NCBI GenBank assembly: GCA_037903475.1
Contig: JBAJFG010000370.1
Location: 124,001 to 188,000 of the forward strand
From: Ancylostoma caninum
Taxonomy: Eukaryota; Nematoda; Chromadorea; Rhabditida; Ancylostomatidae
DNA length: 64,000 nt
Direction of reading: 5' to 3'
Part shown: piece after piece, positions 12,301 to 21,865 of the stretch
Position numbering within the stretch: the stretch's first letter is position 1
Layout: each line of letters begins with the position of its first letter
The notes under the pieces: model-generated
The model's input: the letters and a program-made list of their open reading frames with translations, nothing else
The model's database searches: none
Told to the model about the DNA's origin: nothing
Translations under genes and position numbers: made by a program

Positions 12301-15300
12301 ACTGTTTTATCACTAAAAATACAGGGTGGTCCAGATTTACTGTAACAGTACGCATTTTCCCCGTACTGAATCTTCTGTGGCTTTACAACCAAAATCAGTT
12401 GAGAGCTTGTTAACGGACGAGGCGGGATAGGGGTCCACCAGGAGACAGCTTCCGTCCACAAGTCACGTTTAGCTCACGATTTGAGCAAAAACGTCTTTCG
12501 GTACCCATTGGTGACACGGATGACAACTGTGCGTTACTATATTTGACTTCAGGTAGCTCACCAGTGTCTGTATGAAAATGGGTGGACGATAATACGTAGT
12601 AAAGTGTTGGATTTTGTTCATTGTGAGGACTTAAGTCCAAATCTTGAAACATTGTCCCGAATCTTCTTGTAATTCTCTTTCTTTAATTTCTTTTTTCTTG
12701 TTACTATAATTTTAATCTACTCTGTAGCTGTTTTCGTCTCTTTAAGTTTTTTTTCTGGAAATAATGCTTGGTAAATGGCCACATCCTTCCTTTACCATAA
12801 GCTGTGCCCACGCCCCACTTCCTATCCTAATAACCCCATTCTAATGACTGTTGAGGAAATGGCTATAAAGTTTAAAACGAACACTTCCAGGAAGGAATTT
12901 CATTGTTTTCGCTCACATGTTTGGGACGCTGCCATTTAGAGAGCACTTTCCACGAAAACAATGGTTCATTAGTTTCGGTCGAAGCCAGCGCTGTCGTCGA
13001 AATTCTTCCTGAGGGCCGCATCAGCTATGAGGGTTCGAGCTGATCCGAACTGAGCTGGTTTGAGGACCCGATGTTGGACGTCTCAAGAAAAAGACCTATG
13101 GAATACTGCTCCTAATCTTTGCAAAAAGCAATCGCGCGACGAGTTAATTCATCGCAAAACATCTCAGTTTCGTGATTTTCCTGAAAATAATACCCAAATC
13201 ATTCCGAATAGGTGGATTCTCTGTATTACTACAATTCGAATGGTTCATGAATTTTCAATATTGTTCAACATACCTATCGAAAACATCACTGCAATTTTCA
13301 GCAGAGCTCCTTGCAGCCGACTGCCTCAATCCAGATTGATTGGGACATAACATTTTTAATGATATTTTCTGAAGTGGAAAAAGCTCTGTTGAGAAGATAA
13401 TATATATTCAGGTTTGTCTTGGAATGCACTATTTGGATTTTGAAGAAAAATTGGAATTGATCCCTTTTTAAGAATTTTATGGATGAATGAAGCTTTGCGA
13501 CGGTTTAGCGCGTCGTGCAAGTGTCTTTGCAAAGATAAGGAGCAATATTGTGAAAGTGGTCTTAGTTTTTAAGGTCCGTGGCACTTCAGTTCCAGTAACT
13601 CAGTTGGATTCTAGTCAGACTCGACAAAAATTTTCAAGAGGAGTATTTATTTTATCTCATAGCTGGAAATGGCTAGATTCGAGAAAGTGAGAGTCGATTA
13701 AATGTTGAAGAGCGTGCAGGGGAGAGGGGGGGGGCAAGTTAAAGAAAAGCGAATTTTAATTTATTTTCCCACTTTCTCCATATTATAAGGCATGGATCAA
13801 GACAGGGCGTCGTTGCTAATTACGCGACATAAAATCCAACAATGCGACAACCTACACCTCCAAGAGCCTTCGCATCTGTTGATGTGCGTTCGAAGAAATA
13901 GTTATATGTTGGATAAGTAACAATTCCATGTTGGGCAAGTGGTTTTCAATGGATGAGAAGTGAACGGTCGTTGAGAAGTTGCCACCTGCTGCTACCCTTC
14001 ATTAACTTAGTAGTGGACGCAGGAGGGGAAGGCCATATTTTCATCCAAATTATCCTTTTTAATTATCATTGCCCAGATACTATGTATTCATCATAATATT
14101 AAAGGATAAAGTAGACGCGTTGCGAGACTTTTGGTTGGCCAGGGATGAGAATTGAACCATCGCCTATCGGCAACGGGGCTGTAGCCACTGCGCTGTGCGC
14201 CCCCACTTTTCAAACGATTACTCATGAAAATTTAAAACCATAAATAATTTTCATTTTCTGCTTTTTCGGAATTTGGACGGCTGTTCAAGTGGAGAGATGA
14301 AAATTCCGTCGCTACTGCGACTAGAAAATACGTGCATATGTTCATTCCAGAATTATGGGGGAACTAATATCTATGCTTTCACTCACGACTTATATAATTT
14401 GCCCCGAAAATGAGGAAATTTTTAGTTTTGTGCGCAATGCCAAGCTTTCTCACTGCCATCTACGAATCGCATCCACTTTTTTCACTTTTCTTTTTCTCCC
14501 CAGTTTCACTCTATCGTCGCTAGTGAAACGGAGTGATCAGAGGCCATTATTGCTATTTATGTTTGAGATCAACTCTATTACTAAATCTACCACAACTGAG
14601 GCGTCACAAGCATTCTAATTGTCGATGGACGACTTTGTGCAGACGTCCATTGTTTATTTGAGCTGAAACTTCATTAGCAAAACAGCACTCAGCCTCATAC
14701 ATGCATTTCGGAATGCAAAAACAACCGTGCCTGAATGCTTTCGACGGCGTGTAAACGATGCCATTTGCCATGTCGTAGGTGGGATGTGGCAGGATCGACT
14801 CGTCCAACGAACACCTTAACAGAAGAGAGCATTTTCGTGGAAATACCCAGGGTCATTACAGAATAGTACAAACATCAACGGACGCAGCGCATTCAAGGGC
14901 AATGAACCGCAGCCACGCGAGCCGCCACTCATAAATGCCGCCACCGGCACCGCCAAAACAATATACTTTGTTGGTCAATTTATCTTCGGAACTTATGCAT
15001 AACCAGCGTAATTCGCTGGGTGCACGCGATCCTGCAAGACTTGTAGATGGGCGGGGGTGGGCAAGATCATCGTGGAGAAGCCTGGCCTTCTTTTCAACAG
15101 TTGAAATTGAGGAAATTCAAAGAAACTACGGTGTTCCTAGAAAATGAAAAAGGCCGACAATGAAAAAATGTGGAGAAAATTAATGGCTTTTCGGGTGATT
15201 GACAATAAAATAGTGACTTTTTGAAAGTGAATAACACACTCTGAAAACCTGTGCAGATGTTCTCAAACCATGAAGCTCAGGATGTGATCAATCTGATCAT

Positions 15301-18300
15301 TCAAACCAGTCCCTTATCTTCGCTTCTTTATCCTTTTTACAGCTGTTTTTGTGTTGAAAAGACAAAAAATGCCTTTTATGACCCCAGATTTCAGGGGCTT
15401 TCCAACAACATTCAGATCAAAGTCAGCTTTGGTCTTGATGTTAGATCAACACTGTACATATGCTGTGATGACATAAGTTATTCAAAGATACCGCCCTATT
15501 TTTAAATGAAAATAATCTGCAGGAGCTCCTGATCACAGCGATTTAGGTAATTCCAAGCAAAACTGCCGCAAGACCTGTTTTTTGGCCCCAACTTTTGAGG
15601 TGCATGTGGGCGGAGCCTGGTTGGAACTGGAACTCTCTGCACCATGGTAATCGCGCATGTAGAACACCTTTTATTCTTTTAGGGCGGGTATGATGAAGAA
15701 CTCTCGCGAGGAGTACGAACCTCCTCGGAACGTACCTTTCTTGGGAACGCATTATTCAGAAACCTCGTCCACATTTCTTGATCCCGTCCCAGCCTCGCCC
15801 ACAAGCTCTCCGAGAATTGGCTCTCGAAAACGGGTTTTTGGTTTTGCACGGAATATACCATTGTGATCATCAGCTCCTAGACAGTGTCTCCGTGTGAGAA
15901 TCTCAGAAACGACTTCGAGGTACGGCGTTGTCTTCAAGGAATCTTTATCCACAAAGAAAGTGCTGCGAATTTAATCAGAGTAGGGTAGCTGAGGAGCAAA
16001 AATGTGGAATTAGCATGCAACAGTTCTTCCTTGTGCCTCAAAAAGCTTATTGTCGAGTTGAGAACACTTTAATTGACTTTACCCAGAGTAAAAAGTGGCT
16101 GGAGTGGGTTTCCCAGCTAAATGTCGCCTTGAATAGCGTAACTTGTGACCAAGCACGGATTTGGTTTCAATATTTTTGCGGAGGATCGATTACTAAGTCG
16201 AATGAAATGGTTTTTGATGAGACATCACATCGCACTGAAAGACACAGCTGTGGTCGTCACGCCATTCGACATTTTTACATGACAGAAATCATCTTGGGAT
16301 AGAATTCCTTCCCTTTTTTTTCTCTGAAGATTCCTAATTTCAAATGGGCCCTGGAAATGGATAGCTCTTATGACTGCAATGAAGCTATCATTTATCGTGT
16401 CAACATTGAGCCCCGGCTCAAGGAAGGAATTGGATCTGCTGCGTTGCGAAAAGGCTCCATGAAAGAGGGACCACAGTTTAGCACGAACGGGTAAAGTGTT
16501 CATATCTCGTATTTTTACGAAAATAGAAATTTTGTCAATCTTATTGCTTATTCCATCTCATAGTTTCTCGTTCCAAGGGAAGAAGCCGGTTTAGTGCGGA
16601 AGTTTAGGTTGCCTCTCAAGCTGTTTGCATCCTCTGTTAGAGTTCTCCCCACATCCCTCCTTTATCCTACATCCAGACCTTGGCACACATAAATCGCTAA
16701 CTGCAGCTAGCACTGAACAAGGAAGGGTTGATTCGCATGTTGGCCTTTTAATATAGTTGAACAGTCTGATAGCGCTTTATTATGCAATAAATTGCCTGGC
16801 AGGTTTCAATTCTCCCTATAGCATTTTTTCTGTCTTCCAGCACCCTATCGACTTTAGAAAACAAGAAGCGGCAAACTGTGTGGCTAGCGCGGCACTGAAG
16901 TGGTAGATAAGTGAGAGATCATTTTTCAAACTCACCCACTATCATTGATTATCATATATGACTGCTGCATCCCATTGTGTACATAACATCTGTAGACCTT
17001 GAAGGCGAAATCGGATGAAGGACAAGACCATCGATGATAAACCTGCAATTGGACATCACCGTGACACAAGCTTGGGCTGAGATGAAAAACTAGCGCAAAT
17101 TCATTTTGTCGGTTGTTCGCTGCTGTATTCTTATTTTAATAAAGTATATGTATGTCATTCATTTTATAAGGGCCGTGAATTTGATGGAGCTGGATATTTC
17201 ATGAATGGATGAGGAGGCTGGACAAATGACGACTAAGCGACAAATTGGATGCATACAGGAAGGGGTCAGGAATATACGGAGGATTTTCAGACTTTGGGCA
17301 AATGGGCGAGTGGTCTCTAATGAAAAGGGTTCGTCGAGAAAACCAGGCGATTTGAAAACTGTTCTGACTTAAAAGTGCATTTTCTGTTTTGAAGCCGTAA
17401 CGAGAAAGAAAAACAAGAGAAAAAGACAATGGAAACATATGGTCCAGGAAAAGTTATAGCAAATGTTGTAGTGCAGGAATAATTTCGTATTTACCCATAA
17501 TTTCTCTTCCTTCACCGCATTCTCCTTTGGACCCAGGACACTCTCTCAACTTGATTTGATGGAACTGCAAAATGACATGGCCTGATTATCCATGACAAAT
17601 ATTTGGGGAGATTCTAGGGAAATAGGAAAAAAATGATGGTTTTCGAAAGATCAAGAGGAAGAGGATATGTAGACGCTGATTCTTAGTTATTGTTGAATTT
17701 CGAAAGACCCATATCATTACAAGAATTTTTTTTGTGCTACGTCACTTCAAAGTACCGAGAATGCTTCAGTGCATAAGGATACAAAAAGAGAATGTGTAAA
17801 TGAGAATTACTAAACATTTCAAAAATGTCTTATTTGGTCTCTCAAAATCAAAAATTACATTCCTTGACAGGGACAACTCGTCGACCTATGCTTCTTGGGA
17901 CACATGGGAATTCATTATGTCATCATAAGGTTCATCATGATGAAGATACGAACTGTGAAGGAACTGTGGAAAATCATAACGAAACAATGATGAAATCCCT
18001 TACTGAAGTCACATGACCTCATTTTTTCACTTCGGAACTGTTCTGTTGAGCTTATCTCTATTGAACTGCGAGAACCACCGCCAGTTCTGGATTCTCGCCC
18101 ACATCCAGCTGTTGTAGCGCCATCTCAGACGCACAGACTTCAGGCACATGTACAGCGGCAAGTATAAATAGGTCATAACAAAGTTTTAATTGTGAATTTA
18201 TTCATGTTTTGTAACTCTTATGCGAATTAAGTAAACACTCAAACTTTGCGAATAAACTATATAGTACCATAGTATAGTATAGTACCAGTTGGCCAATTGT

Positions 18301-21300
18301 CGCCGATTGTGTCCTTGGCCCATCCAAACTATTTTTGCGAAGTGAGTAGTGACAGACGGGGATGTGCGACGAGTTCACCACCGGCACAGCAACGAAATTC
18401 CTTAACAAGGAATAAATTTTAAAAAAATGTCGTTGGATCGAAAACATTCGTCTGAAACCTAGTATAATTTCGTCTTTCTTTGCTTGCGTCATGCTCGCAG
18501 CTGCAATTTTTAATTGAAACCTTGTCGAGCTGATTATTTGCGTGGGCAAAACGGTATCATTAGATACGCGCAAATGCAGCTCTTTCAGCGACGATGAGTT
18601 GCTGGGCAAAAGAGCGGGGGATCAACTAAACGGAAAATCCAGAGATTGTGAGCTGGAAACGTACACCGTATCGTAATAGGCACCGATCGAAATATTCTTC
18701 GATGTGTAGGAGCAGGTGAGATCATAGATTTTGTCCTCTTCTGTCAAGTGTTCATAGCTGAATGAAACCACCACTCTTAGATGAAAGTCTGTGGTAGACG
18801 GTTGCAGGCTCTAGAAATAGGATAACGTTACTGTTTGCTCTTCTTCACTAGCGGAAGCAATTACCTTCCTGCTCCAAACTCCACAGTTACCCTCTAGAGA
18901 TGTCACGAATCTGGGGAGTGTGTTCTGAAAAGTTTCACATTGGAAAGGAACTATCTTGTTTGGAGAATGACTAAAGGTTGACAAGAAAAAAATACTCCAC
19001 TTAAATTCTAGTTTTACTCCGCTTCCGAGATGGAGGGGGGGGGGGGGAGGAGAAGGAGTTGCGAAGATGTAACCACTGGCATGAACGCATCTTTTCCACT
19101 TTACTGAGTGATAGCTACTTTTTGCAAATAAACTTATTGTACTTTTGTGCGCCTTGATTATTTACCATTCGTTTTCTCGATGAAAACAACGAAAATAATG
19201 AAATTGGATTCGATCCATGTTAAAATGTATGTGGATTTTATGTAGTGAGTGCAGTGTGCAGTAGTATGAATCATGTACCTTTGCTGCTTGTTGTCATGTA
19301 GAAATCCCCGCTTTGTTTTCATTGTCATTCGCAAGCTGTATTAGAGATGTATGTAACCATTACCGAGGCCTGGTGAGATTAGTAAGGATTAATGAACTTA
19401 TATCCACAAGTGTTGTATATTAAGTCTCTCGCGGAGTAGACAAGTATTTGTATTCGAACTGTAAAAAAAACTGTAACTGAAGTATGTGTCGCGAAGCGAT
19501 TGCTTCGGGTCATGGTAAGGCCGTGATACCGTACCCATGATAGTGCGGAGGGCGGCTGTGATCTACTTTGACCACGTCCACCCTATTGGCAATCGAGGGT
19601 TCGGCCTAGGGGCAGCCTCACTTTTGCTACGCGTCGTCCGCCTGGTGCGGTCCACTTTTTTCCCTTTTTTAATCTACTTCCATTAGCTTCCAATGCACTC
19701 ATAATTCATTGAGTTTATCTAGCTCTCTTCTTTCTAGTACATCTAAGGCTGGGGTCATCGTCCCCCTTAATGTATTACATCGAGCTAATCATGACCCAAC
19801 TCTGGCGTATTTTAATTAGTCATCACTTGATCTTCCTTTCTTTATGCCTGTTAACCTTTTTTTTTTACAAATCACTGGCTGTTTCTAGCCTTTATTTTGT
19901 GCACAATTAATTTTATATTTGCCCCTTCTCTTTGGCAACTATGACATTAGTTGTCGGATTGGGCTCACTGAGCCTCCGGTGCGCGAAAGTATGCTTTGCT
20001 TCGTACATATTTGTTGCTTGCTGCCATGTAGAAATCTCCTCTTTGTTCTCATTCTTGTCTTCCGTGTTGTGTGCATAATACAAAGATGTCAGTGGCAACT
20101 ATCGGCTTTGTTATGATTAGGAAAAGATTAGTAAATTTTACATTCACTAGTATTGTCACTTTAGCGTAGCATGGCATGAAAGCAAGTATCTGTATTCTGA
20201 CTAAGACAATTTGCTGGACATTCGTTGCGTGTTGAGACTTCGTGCGACTTTTCTTATAACATCCCTTAGGGGTAACCAAGTCGCCGCGCGCGAAGTCCCA
20301 ATACGCAGCTCGCGTACGTGCCACACTTAGTACTGCCTCGTGCGCGCATATAATTACCATCCGTTCCAGCTGCAGAATTCCATTCGTAGAATGTCAACCT
20401 CGGGGAGCGATGGAGCCGGAAAGCAAGAGAACAGATGATGGAGCACGCATGTGTCGAACAACAACAGTCTACATGGTAGGAGGAGGATAGGAACCGCGAT
20501 GCAGGGAAGTGACCCAGCGTCCCTGGCTATTATTTAACTTGAAAGCTTCATTCCTTGTGTTCTCTACCTGATTGTTTTCTCTTATATCAATTTTCATACC
20601 TTCCTTTCATTTTGATTTAGTGCAAGGTTCAGCTGCACAAATCTGAGATGCATAACCTCGTACTCACTCTCCTCGTATGTACAACCGACTGAGCAATCGA
20701 CTTATGGTGCAAAACAAATCCTTTGTCCGCATAGTAGACGAGCATTCCACCACTGAACTACCTATGTCTTTCTTGTTAACGTTTGCATGTCACGGAAAGA
20801 TTCAATGTTCCGAGTGTCGCTCGTCTGAAGTGTTTGCAGAGAATTGGCCTGTTCGAGGCGTTGCTACTCACATGGGCCGGACCTCTGAACGGATAGGAAC
20901 GTGTGAATCGGAATATCTAGACTTTTGCGAGACATCATAGTGTACGTCCAAGCGTATTTAGTTCTACCTATTTGTCTATAATGGCTTCATGGCATGCAGA
21001 CCAGATTGAGCGTTAAATCTATAAAAGATCAAAGAAATTTATCATCAAAGTGGACTGGGAGTGGGGGGAAAGGCAATAGATGGCATACAAAAGGTAATAG
21101 AAAGAGTACCAAAGACGATCAATCGTTTCGTGGTCTACATATGAGAACAAAATTGAATTTTGCCCCATATCGGAATGATGATGTTAATAATGGAGTATAC
21201 AGCACGTGCTGAAGTGAATCTCTTAAAGGCAGCAAGAGCCGAAATCCTCGACTCCGAGCTGAGGTGCCGGTGGTGAAGTACAGAGTCAGCACATCATAAA

Positions 21301-21865
21301 TGTGAAACGAACACAGACAACGATGGCTTACCTGCAGAGAAAATGGAACTGCTGTCGCGAACACGCAAGGCCGTGTTCGCGTGCGGACGAGTTTTCCCCG
21401 GCCCCAAAAGCCATTGCAGCGCGTGGTTTTGGCGCAAAAGGACTACGAAATGCGTTGCATTCACAGGAGCACTGACCACATGCACCAAGCCAGGCGCCAC
21501 AATGGCTTTTGGGGCCGGGGAAAACTCGTCCGCACGCGAACACGGCCAGGCGTGTTCGCGACGAATGTTCCATTTTCTCTGCAGGTAAGCCATCATTGTC
21601 TGTGTTCGTTTCATATTTATGAGGTGCTCAGTCTGTACTTCACTACCCGTTCCTCAGCTCGAAGTCGAGGATTTCGGCTCTTGCTGCCTTTAAAGCATGT
21701 GAGTATGATTAATAGTGTAGGATTAAGAACTCACCGTTGTAACGTATTGCATGCATTCTGGATCTTTCTCCCGATGGCTAGCGAAGATTCTACCATTGAA
21801 TGGGTGGTTAACCACAATTCCCATATTTCCTTCACCGCAAATGAGGATCGGTGCTCCAACAGCTC
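9228..21865 (-). CDS. ZP-domain (cuticlin-like) protein, at least nine exons, 5' exon(s) missing from the model
   Basis: Nine minus-strand exons join in phase: 21865-21735, 18924-18865, 18810-18665, 18400-18286, 17042-16936, 14814-14731, 11093-11012, 10954-10741 and 9340-9228 (349 codons plus stop). ZP-N shows cysteines at 9, 37, 57 and 96 (HPFNGRIF; EEDKIYDLTC). ZP-C follows with HIPVCHYSLR, SATIGQL/VYHRWSC, YRCYVHNG, GCSLD, FRFTKSRRVHFNC and CMKEIPPRC, giving the usual eight cysteines. A furin-type site RSLRKR follows at about 247-252, as in nematode cuticlins, which are secreted and assembled in the cuticle or other apical matrix. The frame starts in mid-codon, so a signal-peptide exon must lie upstream of 21865. 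Unusually, no membrane anchor follows the furin site. Cuticlin-like membership is firm; the precise orthologue is unknown. Confidence 0.87.
9622..9910 (-). mobile_element. tRNA-derived SINE in ZP intron
   Basis: On the minus strand a tRNA-like head starts at 9910 with an A box (TGGCGCAGTGGTAAGAG) and a B box (GGTTCGATTTC) about 35 bases later. A body follows that ends ACTTTATCCTTCATTTATT. A shorter relative at 14205-14096 shares the head organisation and the CTTTATCCTT end. Confidence 0.65.
9911..10740. other. ZP intron sequence, nothing recognised
   Basis: Intron between the acidic exon and the terminal exon. Only chance open frames and no repeat partner in the window. Confidence 0.4.
10741..10954 (-). 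CDS. ZP gene exon: PPRC, furin site and acidic post-ZP region
   Basis: Acceptor gaatttcag and donor gtgagattc. It starts PPRCSRSLRKRQ, giving the last ZP cysteine and the furin-type cleavage site. An acidic stretch follows (DDRFVDDDGSVVVDGEAG). Codon bias is strong (GC-rich third positions). Confidence 0.87.
11012..11093 (-). CDS. ZP gene exon: FTKSRRVHFNC ... CMKEI
   Basis: Acceptor gttacttcag and donor gtgtgttcc. It carries three of the last four ZP-C cysteines in FNCMLSVC and DADC. The next intron is only 57 bases. Confidence 0.87.
11851..12201. repeat. imperfect inverted repeat in ZP intron
   Basis: The left arm begins ccagggagggatactagg at 11851 and the right arm ends ctagtatccttccctgg at 12201. 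The arms are about 130-140 bases and correspond over most of their length (for example gttgtcgga, agttctctacgaagag versus ctcttctgagggaact), with an internal spacer of about 80 bases. This looks like a diverged foldback/MITE copy. Confidence 0.6.
12202..14095. other. ZP intron sequence
   Basis: Lies inside the 3.6-kb intron between exons 14731 and 11093. Minus-strand frames at 12255-12652 and a plus-strand frame at 13060-13350 are open but have no paired splice sites or recognised motifs. Confidence 0.4.
14096..14205 (-). mobile_element. short tRNA-derived SINE copy in ZP intron
   Basis: On the minus strand it shows an A-box-like GCGCAGTGGCTACAGC, a B-box-like GGTTCAATTCTC and a CTACTTTATCCTTTAATA end. 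This is the same architecture and 3' end as the copy at 9622-9910, with the body mostly deleted. Confidence 0.6.
14731..14814 (-). CDS. ZP gene exon with a GC donor
   Basis: Acceptor ttctgttaag. Encodes CSLDESILPHPTYDMANG and YTPSKAF. The only in-phase donor that yields the conserved FRF junction is CATTCAG|GCACGG, a GC rather than GT 5' splice site. The nearest GT sites break the frame or the motif. Confidence 0.82.
14815..16935. other. ZP intron sequence, nothing firm
   Basis: Open frames at 15543-15952 (minus), 15928-16302 (plus) and 16225-16503 (minus) were inspected. None fits the ZP model in phase or shows a known motif. Confidence 0.4.
16936..17042 (-). CDS. ZP gene exon: VYHRWSC ... 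YRCYVHNG
   Basis: Acceptor caattgcag and donor gtgagtttg. Encodes VYHRWSC, KVYRCYVHNG and SYMIINDSG. The splice with the previous exon recreates IGQL-VYHRWSC, the cuticlin pattern IGxxVxHxWxC. Confidence 0.87.
17043..18285. other. ZP intron sequence; an ambiguous coding-like patch near 18060-18165
   Basis: The patch is open and composition-biased on both strands, so direction and reality cannot be decided. Nothing else in the intron is recognisable. Confidence 0.3.
18286..18400 (-). CDS. ZP gene exon: start of ZP-C
   Basis: Acceptor ccttgttaag and donor gtactatac. Encodes NSSHIPVCHYSLRKNSLDG and SATIGQL, matching the 'P-x-C-x-Y ... dGp ... IGq' signature of nematode cuticlins. Confidence 0.87.
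18665..18810 (-). CDS. ZP gene exon: end of ZP-N
   Basis: Acceptor tatttctag and donor gtacgt. Encodes FHLRVVVSFSYEHLTEEDK then IYDLTCSYTS and YYDTV. The fourth ZP-N cysteine follows the typical 'D-x-x-Y-x-x-x-C' pattern. Confidence 0.87.
18865..18924 (-). CDS. ZP gene exon: third ZP-N cysteine
   Basis: A 60-base exon between a cttttcag acceptor and a gtaattgc donor, phase 0 at both ends. Encodes 20 residues including GNCGVWSRK. A 54-base intron follows. Confidence 0.8.
19255..19470 (+). repeat. direct repeat, copy 1 (partner 20005-20210)
   Basis: Both copies share 'ttgctgcttgttgtcatgtag'-like starts, the block atgtagaaatc...tttgtt.tcatt, and a later gattagtaa motif, at similar spacing. Class is unknown. 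It lies in a ZP intron. Confidence 0.55.
19486..19675 (+). repeat. dispersed repeat beginning gtgtcgcgaagcgattgct, copy 2
   Basis: Diverged copy of 5900-6085 in the same orientation, inserted between the two direct-repeat copies at 19255 and 20005. This suggests a nested or composite repeat. Confidence 0.7.
20005..20210 (+). repeat. direct repeat, copy 2 (partner 19255-19470)
   Basis: See copy 1. The two copies flank the gtgtcgcgaag repeat, as would be expected if that repeat belongs to a larger composite element. Confidence 0.5.
20700..20762 (-). other. tRNA-Gly-like relic (SINE head or tRNA pseudogene)
   Basis: The minus strand reads GGTAGTTCAGTGGTGGAATG then CTCGTCTACTATGCGGAC. This resembles the 5' half of tRNA-Gly, including the A box. 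The T arm is not intact (no good B box), so a functional tRNA is unlikely. Confidence 0.4.
21227..21689. mobile_element. foldback MITE with TTAA target duplication, in ZP intron
   Basis: An inverted-repeat element whose ends read AGGCAGCAAGAGCCGAAATC and its complement, flanked on both sides by TTAA (21223-21226 and 21690-21693). The arms (about 190 bases) run inward to ggccccaaaagccattg / aatggcttttggggcc around a short loop of about 80 bases. Open frames in it are palindrome artefacts. It sits in the intron between the first two visible ZP exons, so a long hairpin is predicted in the pre-mRNA. Confidence 0.8.
21735..21865 (-). CDS. ZP gene exon: start of ZP-N
   Basis: Bounded by an aaatacag acceptor and a gtgagttc donor. 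It starts with two bases completing a codon and ends in phase 0. Encodes GAPILICGEGNMGIVV and HPFNGRIFASHREKDPEC, the first two conserved ZP-N cysteines. Confidence 0.85.

Noticed and set aside
18060..18165. Coding-like patch in a ZP intron
   Set aside because: Both strands give plausible frames and neither has a matching acceptor and donor, so direction cannot be decided.
18757..18810. Alternative acceptor ttcattcag inside the ZP exon at 18665-18810
   Set aside because: Using it would drop FHLRVVVSF, a conserved ZP-N strand, and leave no in-phase donor in the preceding exon.
20700..20762. Functional tRNA-Gly gene
   Set aside because: The 5' half matches but the T arm and acceptor stem are broken. 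Listed only as a relic.
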